From: Dermacoccus nishinomiyaensis
GTDB taxonomy: Bacteria > Actinomycetota > Actinomycetes > Actinomycetales > Dermatophilaceae
Direction of reading: 5' to 3'
DNA length: 64,000 nucleotides
Assembly (NCBI RefSeq): GCF_900447535.1
Contig: NZ_UFXX01000001.1
Span: 1,364,001 to 1,428,000 of the forward strand
Position numbers and translations under genes: made by a program. Under the pieces are notes generated by a model. That model was not told the origin of the DNA. It made no database searches and saw nothing but the letters and a program-made list of their open reading frames with translations. The stretch's first letter is position 1. Each line of letters starts with the position of its first letter. This document shows positions 26,625-34,842 of the stretch, piece by piece.

Positions 26625-26657
26625 GGGCTGAAACACTGCATGGCAACGTTTCAGCCC
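26625..26657 (-). terminator. second hairpin, between convergent upp and Rsm22-type genes
   Basis: Arms GGGCTGAAAC and GTTTCAGCCC end immediately at the stop codon of the leftward methyltransferase gene. It probably serves that gene, while its neighbour at 26572 serves upp. Confidence 0.6.
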
Positions 26658-27737
26658 TCAGCCCCGAGCACCCAGGTCGATGGCGTCGCCCCAGCCAGCG
26701 TCACGAGCCTGCTTGTAGGCCGGGCCGGCCTTCTTCGTCACGACGGCGCGTCGCACCTGGCCGGCGAGGCCTGAGGCGTCGAGCGCCTCGCACACCTGCA
26801 GCTCGACGAACCCCTTGTTCTTCTTCGGATGCCGGATGATGCGGGCGTCGCGCTCGCTGGGGCGCTGCGTCAGATCGACGCCGTCGCGCAACGGCACACC
26901 CTGCGCCACGTGCGCGGGCTCACGCACCATCGCGACGTACGAGAACTTCTCGTCCTCGTGCGACAGCTCGCCACCCTTGATCTGCCGGTGCACCGACGAA
27001 CGGTTGACGCGCGCCGCGAAGTGGCACCAATCCGGTTCCGTCTTGGCGAGCAACGGGCACGCCCCCTGATGCGGACATGGCGCCGCGACCGACCACGACT
27101 GCTCGAGCAGTTGATCGCGGGCTCGCAGGATGCGCGCGTAGCCGTCCGGCGTGCCGGGTTCGACGATGACGACGGCGCGCGTCGCCGCTGACGTCGCCTC
27201 GGCGACGATGCGATCGGCCTGCTGCGGCGACAACTCGCTCAACACATAGGAGACCGTCGCGAGATCGGCGCCGCCACCGGATGGCGCACCGACCGTCACG
27301 TTCCACGACCCGACGCGGCCCTCCTGCCACACGGTGCGCTCGAGGGCGGGCACCCCACTGGCGCGCGCGAGCCGCTGCCCCAGGTCGAGCGCGGCCGGCA
27401 CCTGGTCGAGGACGCTGATGTCGCGCAGCGTCTCGAAGACGTCCGCCGCCGCCCAGGCCGCGGCGCCGGTGCCGCCGCCGAGGTCGACCATCGACGTCAC
27501 CGAATCAGCGTCGAACACACCGGAATCGGCGAGGGCGCGCAGCGCCGAACGCACCGCACCGAACGTCGCGGGCATGCGGTAGTGGGCGTACGCGAGCACG
27601 TCGACGGGGCGCGCGAGAATGGGCTCGTCAGCCGCCGCGACGGCCCGATACCGGGTCGACAGGCGCGTGACAGCGTCACTCAACTGCTTGATCGCCGTAC
27701 CGGAGGCTTCTCGTTCGAGCGCATCGCGCAGACTCAT
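26658..27737 (-). CDS. Rsm22-type small-subunit rRNA methyltransferase family protein
   Basis: The 359-residue protein has an N-terminal helical part with YAHYRMPATFGAVRSAL, a SAM-binding loop VDLGGGTGAAAWAA, and the cysteine/histidine cluster CPHQGACPLL...DWCHFAARVNRS that marks the Rsm22/mtYwaB family (metal-binding insertion). Eukaryotic members act in assembly of the mitochondrial small ribosomal subunit; bacterial roles are unproven. The start at 27737 (MSLRDAL) is plausible. An in-frame GTG at 27749 would add four residues. It is convergent with upp. Confidence 0.85.
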   Translation of the reverse strand: MSLRDALEREASGTAIKQLSDAVTRLSTRYRAVAAADEPILARPVDVLAYAHYRMPATFGAVRSALRALADSGVFDADSVTSMVDLGGGTGAAAWAAADVFETLRDISVLDQVPAALDLGQRLARASGVPALERTVWQEGRVGSWNVTVGAPSGGGADLATVSYVLSELSPQQADRIVAEATSAATRAVVIVEPGTPDGYARILRARDQLLEQSWSVAAPCPHQGACPLLAKTEPDWCHFAARVNRSSVHRQIKGGELSHEDEKFSYVAMVREPAHVAQGVPLRDGVDLTQRPSERDARIIRHPKKNKGFVELQVCEALDASGLAGQVRRAVVTKKAGPAYKQARDAGWGDAIDLGARG

Positions 27738-27941
27738 CGCCAGATCCACGCCGTCAGCGTACGCACCACCAGCGACAGCGGCGCGCGCGTTCCACGGCGG
27801 GCCCGACGGCGCGCACCCGCCGGCGAGCGCCGCGAAAACGGTTCGGCGCGCCTGCGCCGCAGCATGGGTGAACCCTGCAAGGATGCGAGAGTTGCCCGTG
27901 CCTTCCCCCGCGCGCTCCACCCACCAGAAAGAGACGACGCC

Positions 27942-28118
27942 ATGGACAAGATCAACTTCAAGTCGATCCTGAAGTTCTTGTTGTTCGCGTTCATCATCTA
28001 CGCCGTCTTCTCGAGCCCCGCGAAGTCGGCCGACGTCGTGCGCGCCGTCGGCGACGTGCTGCGCAACGCCGTCACCAACCTGCGCGAATTCTTCGACGCG
28101 CTGCTCGGCAAGAACTGA
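27942..28118 (+). CDS. small single-helix membrane protein
   Basis: This 58-residue protein has a lysine-containing N-terminus, one membrane segment (FLLFAFIIYAVFS) and a short amphipathic C-terminal helix. It is not recognised. It ends 4 bp before the PH-domain gene, so the two are very likely co-translated and may act together at the membrane. Confidence 0.75.
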   Translation: MDKINFKSILKFLLFAFIIYAVFSSPAKSADVVRAVGDVLRNAVTNLREFFDALLGKN

Positions 28119-28122
28119 ACCC

Positions 28123-29157
28123 ATGGGCCCACTGCGCCCACATCAGGCGAGCGACCGCGTCGCCGGTTATCTCGCGCGCGGTGAGGACGTCGTCCTCGAG
28201 ATGAAGCAGCACTGGGCGCGCGTGCTGCCCGCCATCACCTCGTGCGTCGTCGGGTTCGTCCTCGTCATCGTCGCGGGCATCTGCGCGCCCGCCTGGATGG
28301 GCCCGCTGACGAACGCCGCGTGGTGGATCTGGCTCGTCCTCGCCGCGCACCTCGCCTGGCGCGTCGTCGAATGGTGGGACCAGACGTTCGTCATCACGAA
28401 CAAGCGCCTCATCCTATTGCACGGGTTGTTCGTCAAGAAGGTGGCGATGATGCCGCTGTCGAAGGTGACGGACATGTCGTACAACCGCTCGCCCGCCGCG
28501 CGGCTGCTCGGCTACGGCACGTTCAAGATCGAGTCGGCGGGTCAGGAGCAGGCGCTCAACGTCATCGACTACGTGCGCAACCCCGACGAGAAATACCGCG
28601 ACATCTGCGGGCTCATCTTCGGTTTCGAGGACGAGGACGACCCGCGCCCCAGCGGGCACGCGGACGCGCGGCACGCCGACGACGAGGGCTACGACGACGA
28701 ATGGCGTGACCCGTGGGTCGAGGACGACTGGCGCGACGAGTCGCAGCATGACGAGTCGTGGGATGGCGTCGGCTGGTCCGACGACGAACAACGCCGCGAG
28801 ACGCCGCGCCGCGAATCGCAGCGTCATGAGTCGCAGCGTCACGGCCCGTCAGGCGGCGACGACACCCGCCCCCTCGCGGTCCGTCAGCCCCGAGCTCGCT
28901 ACGGCCGCGGGCAACGTCGAGCCGCCGAGGACGACACCGATCCTCACGGATTTGTCACGGTTGACCACCCAAACCCCCACAGTGACACCGATCACACGTA
29001 CCGTCAGCGGCATGACAGGGACGAGACGTCGCCCGAGCAGGGTGACGAATCGGCCTGGTGGGTGAGCCGTGAACACGCGACCTCACCTCAACCCGTCCGC
29101 CGACGAGGTCGCGACCACGATGTGGACGATGGCTCCACATGGCGAGACGGAACGTAA
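28123..29157 (+). CDS. bacterial PH-domain membrane protein with long acidic tail
   Basis: The first 170 residues hold two membrane helices (VLPAITSCVVGFVLVIVAGI and AAWWIWLVLAAHLAWRVV) followed by a bPH2/DUF304 domain (FVITNKRLILLHGLFVKKVAMMPL, GYGTFKIESAG). The remaining 170 residues are a highly charged, disordered cytoplasmic tail with R-R-E-S/Q-R-H-E-S repeats. Relatives are of unknown function and probably sense or scaffold membranes. It is paired with a small membrane protein 4 bp upstream. Confidence 0.88.
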   Translation: MGPLRPHQASDRVAGYLARGEDVVLEMKQHWARVLPAITSCVVGFVLVIVAGICAPAWMGPLTNAAWWIWLVLAAHLAWRVVEWWDQTFVITNKRLILLHGLFVKKVAMMPLSKVTDMSYNRSPAARLLGYGTFKIESAGQEQALNVIDYVRNPDEKYRDICGLIFGFEDEDDPRPSGHADARHADDEGYDDEWRDPWVEDDWRDESQHDESWDGVGWSDDEQRRETPRRESQRHESQRHGPSGGDDTRPLAVRQPRARYGRGQRRAAEDDTDPHGFVTVDHPNPHSDTDHTYRQRHDRDETSPEQGDESAWWVSREHATSPQPVRRRGRDHDVDDGSTWRDGT

Positions 29158-29196
29158 TCTCACACGGTTCCAACCATCCGGTGAAAGGGCGCTCAC

Positions 29197-30753
29197 ATGA
29201 GCCTTTTGCGCACCAAGTCGATCGAAGCGTCGATCGCAGACTCGGAAGCCTCCGAGTTCCAGCTGAAGAAGAACCTGTCAGCGCTCGACCTGACGGTCTT
29301 CGGCATCGGCGTCATCATCGGCGCCGGCATCTTCACGGTGACGGGGCGAGCCGCGCACACGATGGCGGGCCCCGCCATCGTCATCTCGTTCCTCATCGGC
29401 GCCTTCTGCTGCGGTCTCGCGGCCCTGTGCTACGCCGAGCTGTCGTCGGCGGTGCCCGTCTCGGGCTCGGCCTACACGTTCTCCTACGCGACGATGGGCG
29501 AACTTATCGCCTGGATCGTGGGCTGGGATCTGCTTCTCGAGCTCATCCTCGCCGCGGGCGTCGTCGCCCAGGGTTGGAGCGCGTACTTCAACATCCTGTT
29601 CGGTGAGTGGGGGTTGAAGCTGCCCGACAATCTGCAGGGCGGCACCGGCTGGTTCACCCACTTCGACATCGCCGCCTTCGGCCTCGTCGCCGTGCTCACC
29701 TGCGTCATCGCGACGGGCATCAAGGAGTCGATGCGCGTCAACCTGACGCTCGTCGCCGTCAAGCTGTTCATCGTGCTGTTCATCATCGTGATGGGCATCC
29801 AGTACATCAACACGTCGAACTACACCCCGTTCGTGCCGCCGGCTCAGCACCTCGAGAGCACGTCCGACACGCTCAAGCGCCCCCTGTGGGAGCTCATGAC
29901 GGGCATGGAACCGCAGGCGTTCGGCGTCATGGGCGTCATCTCCGGCGCAGCCCTCGTGTTCTTCGCCTACATCGGCTTCGACGTCGTCGCGACCACCGCC
30001 GAGGAGACGCGCAACCCGAAGCGCGACCTGCCGATCGGCATCATCGGCTCGCTCGCGATCTGCACGATCCTCTACGTCTCCGTCTGCCTCGTCATCACCG
30101 GCATGGTGAGCTACGACAAGATCGACCCCAAGGGCGCACTCGCCGCGGCCTTCCGCGATCACGGACATCCCGGGTACGCGCAGATCATCGCAGCCGGCGC
30201 CGTCGCGGGTCTCGCCACGGTCGTCATGACGCTGATGATCGGCGCCACCCGCGTCATGTACGCGATGTCGCGCGACGGCCTGCTGCCGATGGGCATGGCA
30301 CGCACGAACCCCAAGACGGGCACGCCGGTCCCGATGACGCTCGTCATGGGCTTCATCATCGCGGTCGCAGCGGCGACCATCCCGATCGGTGAGTTCGAGG
30401 AGATGGTCAACATCGGCACCCTGTCGGCGTTCTTCCTCGTCAGCCTGGCCGTGCCCGTGCTGCGCAAGAAGCGCCCCGACCTCGAGCGCCCGTTCAAGGT
30501 GCCGGGCAGCCCCGTCCTCCCGTGGGTCGCCGCCGCTGTGTGCCTCTACCTCATGCTCAACCTGCCCGTGGAGACCTGGCTGCGTTTCGTGGTGTGGCTC
30601 CTCATCGGCTTCGCGATCTACTTCTTCTACGGCCGCGGCCACTCGCGCGTCGGTCGCAACCCGCAGCTGCAGGGCGGCGTCGGTGACGGCGTCTACGCCA
30701 CCGACCTCGACACGTCGGTCGGTGACGGCGCCGAGGCGCTGCGCAAGAACTAG
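29197..30753 (+). CDS. APC-superfamily cationic amino-acid transporter-like permease
   Basis: This 518-residue protein has about 12-14 membrane helices. The N-terminal signature DLTVFGIGVIIGAGIFTVTG and CYAELSSAVPVSGSAYTFSY place it in the CAT-type (YfnA/CAT-1-like) branch of APC transporters, distinct from the three AAT-type permeases at 51-56 kb. AETRNPKRDLPIGIIGSL marks the conserved cytoplasmic loop. It imports amino acids with protons; specificity cannot be read. AAAGGG precedes the ATG and a strong terminator follows. Confidence 0.9.
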   Translation: MSLLRTKSIEASIADSEASEFQLKKNLSALDLTVFGIGVIIGAGIFTVTGRAAHTMAGPAIVISFLIGAFCCGLAALCYAELSSAVPVSGSAYTFSYATMGELIAWIVGWDLLLELILAAGVVAQGWSAYFNILFGEWGLKLPDNLQGGTGWFTHFDIAAFGLVAVLTCVIATGIKESMRVNLTLVAVKLFIVLFIIVMGIQYINTSNYTPFVPPAQHLESTSDTLKRPLWELMTGMEPQAFGVMGVISGAALVFFAYIGFDVVATTAEETRNPKRDLPIGIIGSLAICTILYVSVCLVITGMVSYDKIDPKGALAAAFRDHGHPGYAQIIAAGAVAGLATVVMTLMIGATRVMYAMSRDGLLPMGMARTNPKTGTPVPMTLVMGFIIAVAAATIPIGEFEEMVNIGTLSAFFLVSLAVPVLRKKRPDLERPFKVPGSPVLPWVAAAVCLYLMLNLPVETWLRFVVWLLIGFAIYFFYGRGHSRVGRNPQLQGGVGDGVYATDLDTSVGDGAEALRKN

Positions 30754-30786
30754 CGACGCTACTGAGCACACTCGCCTCGTTTCATC

Positions 30787-30827
30787 TCGAAGCCCCTCAC
30801 CCGCATCGTCGGGTCGAGGGGCTTCGA
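30787..30827 (+). terminator. hairpin terminator after APC permease
   Basis: Arms TCGAAGCCCCTC and GAGGGGCTTCGA plus inner ACCCG/CGGGT pairing lie 34 bp after the stop codon. Confidence 0.8.
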
Positions 30828-30867
30828 CGTGCTCCGTCGCCTCTTGTCGCAGCTCACCCGCGCCCGC

Positions 30868-30929
30868 GATCGAGCGGAATCGGTGGGATCGAGCGTCGGG
30901 GCACTCGATCCCGCCGATTTCGCTCGATC
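30868..30929. repeat. 26-bp imperfect inverted repeat
   Basis: Arms beginning GATCGAGCGGAATCGG and ending CGATTTCGCTCGATC pair over 26 bp with two mismatches around a 10-nt loop. It lies between a permease terminator and def. It could be a second terminator or a protein-binding site. Confidence 0.55.
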
Positions 30930-31022
30930 ACGTCGGCGAGCACCCATGCACCCGGTCGCCCCACCCGAGGGCCCTAGAATGATCGACGCCCACCCGCCGA
31001 CCCGCGTTCTTCGAGGTTCCTC

Positions 31023-31598
31023 ATGGCTGTTCGCCCCATCACCATCGTCGGCCACAAGGCCCTGCACGCACCCACGAAGCGGGTCAAGGAGATCACCGAC
31101 GACACGCGCGCCCTCGTCGAGGACATGTTCGAGACGATGGAGGCGGCGAACGGCGTCGGCCTCGCAGCCAACCAGGTCGGCGTCAAGCAGCGCATCTTCG
31201 TCTTCGACTGTCCCGACGACGAACTCGGCGATAACCGCCGCGGCGTCGTCATCAACCCGAAGCTCGAGAAGGGTCGCGTGCCTGCCGGCGAGGCCGACGA
31301 GGAGAACGACAACGAGGGTTGCCTGTCGGTGCCCGGCGAGCACTTCCCGACGGCGCGGGCCGACTGGGCGAAGGTGACGGGCACCGACCTCGACGGGAAC
31401 GAGATCGTCATCGAGGGGCACGGCTTCTTCGCCCGCATGCTGCAGCACGAGACCGACCACCTCGACGGCTACCTCTACCTCGACCGCCTCACGCCGACGA
31501 TGCGCCTCGAGTCGCGCGAGGCGGTCAAGGACCGCGGCTGGCAGTACGACGGCATCACCAAGTGGGACCCGACCGAACTCAAGGCCGAGGACGTCTGA
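31023..31598 (+). CDS. def: peptide deformylase
   Basis: This 191-residue metalloenzyme removes the N-formyl group from nascent proteins. The three family motifs are complete: GVGLAANQVG, EGCLSVPGE (metal cysteine) and QHETDHLDG (two metal histidines and the catalytic glutamate). The actinobacterial-type insertion ENDNEGCLS is present. It has its own gap of about 90 bp upstream. Confidence 0.97.
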   Translation: MAVRPITIVGHKALHAPTKRVKEITDDTRALVEDMFETMEAANGVGLAANQVGVKQRIFVFDCPDDELGDNRRGVVINPKLEKGRVPAGEADEENDNEGCLSVPGEHFPTARADWAKVTGTDLDGNEIVIEGHGFFARMLQHETDHLDGYLYLDRLTPTMRLESREAVKDRGWQYDGITKWDPTELKAEDV

Positions 31599-31657
31599 GC
31601 CGACAGCGGCATCCGAGCATCGTCGCGGAGCGTTGCCGCCCGATATAGCCTGACGTC

Positions 31658-32533
31658 ATGAAGGCTGAAGCTGTCGCGAAACCGCACGCCTACCACGGTG
31701 AGGGCGTCATCTGGGCCGACGATTGGGGCGGCGGCCACCCGGCGCTGCGCTACGTCGACATGCTGGCCGGGGACGTCCTCGAGCTCCAGCCGGGCGGTGA
31801 TGTCACCCGATTCCACGTCGGGGACGTCGCGGCAGCGCTGCGTCCGCGCGCAGGTGGAGGCGCGATCGTCGCGACGGAGCGTGGTTTCGCACTGACGCGT
31901 TCGGTCGACTTCGCCGATCTGGAGCACACCGCCGATCTGTGGCCGTCGACGCACGAGCCGCGCACCCGGTTCAACGACGGTGGATGCGCCCCCGACGGGT
32001 CGTTCTACATGGGGTCGATGGCCTACGACCAGAGCGAGGGCGCGGCATCGATGTGGCGGCTGGCGCCGGACCGGTCGACGAGCCATGTCTTCGGTGACGT
32101 CACCATCTCGAACGGCCTGTGCTGGTCGCCCGACGGCACGCTCGCCTACTACAACGACACGCCGACCCGCATCATCTGGGTGTTCGACTGGAGCGCCGAG
32201 ACCGGCCTGACGAACCGTCGGCCCTTCGTCCGGCTCGAGGACGGCATCGGCCACCCCGACGGGCTGACGGTCGACGCCGAAGGCGGAGTGTGGACGGCGC
32301 TGTTCGGCGGCTCCGCCGTGCGTCGCTACGACGCTGACGGCTCGCTCAGCGAGATCGTCGAGGTGGGGCCGAGCCTGGTGACGTGCCCGGCCTTCGGCGG
32401 CGACGACCTCGACCAGCTGTTCATCACGACCTCGCGAGAGAACCTGCCGGACGACGCGGAGCCCGACGCCGGCGCCCTCTTCGTCTGTACGCCGGGTATC
32501 CGCGGTCAACGCACCCTCCCCTTCACCAGCTGA
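31658..32533 (+). CDS. SMP-30/gluconolactonase/LRE-family protein
   Basis: This 291-residue six-bladed beta-propeller has YHGEGVIWADD (metal glutamate), RFNDGGCAPDGSFYMGSMAY (metal asparagine), TISNGLCWSPDG (metal asparagine) and GHPDGLTVDAEGGVW (metal aspartate). These four positions match the calcium/zinc site of SMP-30 lactonases, which open sugar lactones. The physiological substrate is unknown. It starts 59 bp after def. Confidence 0.92.
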   Translation: MKAEAVAKPHAYHGEGVIWADDWGGGHPALRYVDMLAGDVLELQPGGDVTRFHVGDVAAALRPRAGGGAIVATERGFALTRSVDFADLEHTADLWPSTHEPRTRFNDGGCAPDGSFYMGSMAYDQSEGAASMWRLAPDRSTSHVFGDVTISNGLCWSPDGTLAYYNDTPTRIIWVFDWSAETGLTNRRPFVRLEDGIGHPDGLTVDAEGGVWTALFGGSAVRRYDADGSLSEIVEVGPSLVTCPAFGGDDLDQLFITTSRENLPDDAEPDAGALFVCTPGIRGQRTLPFTS

Positions 32534-32545
32534 CCGCACCAGTCC

Positions 32546-32763
32546 GTCCCCATGTACGATTCTTGACCCTTCCGCGAACCGCGTCCACATCGGCGATTTA
32601 CGTCCCCATTCAACGGACGTTGCCACCAGGGCGACCCGTGTCACGACGACTCGCGCCGACGCGTGCGAATGTGACGCTGATTCGCAGATGTGGACGCCGT
32701 TCGCGCGTGTGAACGTGGATCGCGGATGGGGACGCGATTCGCCGATGTGGATGAAAATCGCAG
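32546..32763. repeat. complete ~218-bp element: two facing arrays of the 19-bp repeat
   Basis: The left array (32546-32610) has GTCCCC/GTCCAC cores at 18-19-bp steps separated by GGCGATTT-type bases. The right array (32667-32763) has the complementary form (GATGTGGACGCCGTTCGC, GATGGGGACGCGATTCGC, GATGTGGATGAAAATCGC) at 19-bp steps. The arrays face each other across a spacer of about 60 bp. The same plan and size recur around the IS element at 61-63 kb. No coding function is apparent. Confidence 0.8.
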
Positions 32764-32892
32764 GTCATGACAGGCGGGGCTGGCGGAGGAGCACAGGCCG
32801 GTTCACAAGGGGCGGCCGAGCCGATTAGCGTTCCCCCGAGGATGCGTGTAGAGTTCTATCTCGTTGCAGCGGCCGCTGAGGCCGGGCAGCAA

Positions 32893-32965
32893 GCACCCGT
32901 AGCTCAACGGATAGAGCATCTGACTACGGATCAGAAGGTTTGGGGTTCGAATCCCTACGGGTGCA
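32893..32965 (+). tRNA. tRNA-Arg (anticodon ACG)
   Basis: A 73-nt cloverleaf: acceptor GCACCCG/CGGGTGC with discriminator A, D-arm AGCTCAACGGATAGAGC, anticodon arm CTGACTACGGATCAG with ACG at the centre, and T-arm GGGGTTCGAATCCC. The 3' CCA is not encoded. The A34 is the expected substrate of the TadA encoded at 25405. Confidence 0.97.
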
Positions 32966-32988
32966 CTCTGTGTTGAGACAGAGGAAAG

Positions 32989-33013
32989 AACCCCCGGCTC
33001 GCCGGGGGTTTTT
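32989..33013 (+). terminator. intrinsic terminator after tRNA-Arg
   Basis: Stem AACCCCCGGC/GCCGGGGGTT followed by TTT is the clearest rho-independent terminator in the window. Confidence 0.92.
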
Positions 33014-33071
33014 GCTATGTCCGGGCCTTGCTCTCCGCGCGGCCCGACAACCTTCGCCGAAGTGGGGTCCG

Positions 33072-33791
33072 ATGCCGCTCACCACCCTGCTGGTCCTCGG
33101 TCTCGTCGTCGGCGTCGGCGCCTTCGTGCAACGCATCGCCGGGTTCGGCCTCGCCGTCGTCGCAGCGCCGTTCGTCGTCATGGTCGCTCCGCAAGTCATG
33201 CCGGCGGCACTGCTATTCGTTGTCCTGCCACTGCCCGTGCTGGAGATGGCTCGGGCCCACCGTGACATCCGGTGGCGGCCGTTCGGGTGGGCGATGGCAG
33301 GCCGCCTCGCGACGATGCCACTCGGCGTCTGGCTCGCGGCCAACGCGTCGCACACCGTCACGTCACTCCTCGTGGCCGGCATGGTGCTCGTCGCCGTCGC
33401 CGGATCGCTCACGCGCTGGCGCGTACGCCCGTCGTCGGGCATCGCCCTCGGCGCCGGAGCCTTGACGGGCATCTCGGCGACGACGGCGTCGATCGGCGGC
33501 CCGTTCTTCGGCCTCGCCCTGCAGGAACTCACACCGCAGCAGGCACGCTCGACACTCGCGCCGTTCTTCCTCTTCGGCTCACTGAGTTCACTGCTCGGCC
33601 TCGCGATCGGCGGCCAGATCAGCGCTGACGGTCTGCGTGCCGGGCTCGCGTGGCTGCCGTTCATGGCCGTGGGCGCTCTCGCGGCGCAGCCGTTGCGGCA
33701 CTCGATCGACGCGGTGCGCTTCCGCCACAGCATCCTCGCGCTCGCGACGGTCAGCGCCCTCGCCGTCATCGTCCGCGTCGCGCTCACCTGA
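33072..33791 (+). CDS. TauE/SafE-family sulfite/anion exporter-like membrane protein
   Basis: The 239-residue protein has about eight hydrophobic helices. The N-terminal repeat GAFVQRIAGFGLAVVAAPFVVM and the second-half repeat GALTGISATTASIGGPFFGL are the paired motifs of TauE/SafE (DUF81) transporters, which export sulfite, sulfoacetate or related anions. The substrate is unknown. The start at 33072 follows the tRNA terminator and removes a non-membrane N-terminal extension. Confidence 0.88.
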   Translation: MPLTTLLVLGLVVGVGAFVQRIAGFGLAVVAAPFVVMVAPQVMPAALLFVVLPLPVLEMARAHRDIRWRPFGWAMAGRLATMPLGVWLAANASHTVTSLLVAGMVLVAVAGSLTRWRVRPSSGIALGAGALTGISATTASIGGPFFGLALQELTPQQARSTLAPFFLFGSLSSLLGLAIGGQISADGLRAGLAWLPFMAVGALAAQPLRHSIDAVRFRHSILALATVSALAVIVRVALT

Positions 33792-33985
33792 ACGCGTCCC
33801 TCTCGACGGCGAGCGCCACGCCGTCCGCGTCCCGCGCGTCGTCATCGAGCCCGCGACGCTGGGCGCGACGTCCCCGTCACGAACGCTTTGTCGCATAGGT
33901 GCACCTTGCTGGCGCAACGCCCTTCGTCAGCGTGAGATTGAGGGCAAACAGCCCCCGATTCCGGGGCCGTCTCACGGAGGTAGCC

Positions 33986-34621
33986 ATGGACATCACCGAG
34001 ATCATCCTGCAGCAGCACACCGCTCAGCGACGCGCGTTCGCCGTGCTCGAGGAGTGGCCGCGCGACGACACCGACGGTCTGGCCGCGCTGTGGAGCCAGC
34101 TGCGCATCTTCCTCGAGCTGCACGCTGAGGCAGAGGAGCTGTACTTCTACCCCGAACTCGTCAAGATCGGCACCGGCGGCGCAGACGCCGAGAGCAACGA
34201 CGAGCAGGTCGAGGACGCGATCCACGACCACAACCTGCTGCGCGACGCCATCAAGCGCGCGGACGCCGCCACGACCGGGTCGAAAGACTGGTGGGAGGCC
34301 GTCGTCCAGGCCAACATCGCGAACTCCGACCACATGGCCGAGGAAGAGCGTCAGGACCTGGCCGACTTCCGTCAGCAGGCGAGCCTCGAACTGCGTCACC
34401 AGGTCGGCATCAACTTCCTGCGCCACCTCGCGGCGTCGTGGTCGAAGCCGCTGACGATCGAGGACAAGAACCCCGAGCGCTTCATCGCCGACGCCGAGAA
34501 GGCCGGCCCGAGCGGCGCCGTCCGCGCCGCAGCTGCTCAGGCGAAGGAGCAGACGTCGACGCGCGTCAGCGCCCACCCCGAGCCGTCGCTCAAGGCCGAC
34601 GACCCGGAAGGCGACGACTGA
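33986..34621 (+). CDS. hemerythrin-like domain protein
   Basis: This 211-residue protein has an N-terminal four-helix hemerythrin HHE domain with iron-ligand candidates: QQHTAQRRAF, FLELHAEAEELYFYPEL, IHDHNLLRDAI and ANSDHMAEEERQDL. The C-terminal 60 residues are a polar Ala/Lys tail. Relatives bind a di-iron centre and may sense or buffer O2, NO or iron. The start at 33986 follows ACGGAGG. Confidence 0.9.
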   Translation: MDITEIILQQHTAQRRAFAVLEEWPRDDTDGLAALWSQLRIFLELHAEAEELYFYPELVKIGTGGADAESNDEQVEDAIHDHNLLRDAIKRADAATTGSKDWWEAVVQANIANSDHMAEEERQDLADFRQQASLELRHQVGINFLRHLAASWSKPLTIEDKNPERFIADAEKAGPSGAVRAAAAQAKEQTSTRVSAHPEPSLKADDPEGDD

Positions 34622-34637
34622 GCTCCCCTGATCGAAC

Positions 34638-34680
34638 GCAACGCGCCATCGCTGGGTCCTTCCCAGCGGTGGCGCGTTGC
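34638..34680. terminator. bidirectional hairpin between hemerythrin and selB
   Basis: Arms GCAACGCGCCATCGCTGG and CCAGCGGTGGCGCGTTGC pair almost perfectly between convergent genes. The following 160 bp to the selB stop hold no recognisable feature. Confidence 0.75.
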
Positions 34681-34842
34681 TACGTCTGTGCGGCTGGACG
34701 CACGTCGAAGATCGGCCCCGAGCGGCGGTCGGTCGGCGCCGGGCGCGGGTGGTGCGCCCCCGGCGCGCTCGGGTGGGCCTCAGTCGGTCGCGATTCCGAC
34801 GCTCCGTCCGACGGTGCTGCGCTCGGCCCCGTCCAGCACGAT

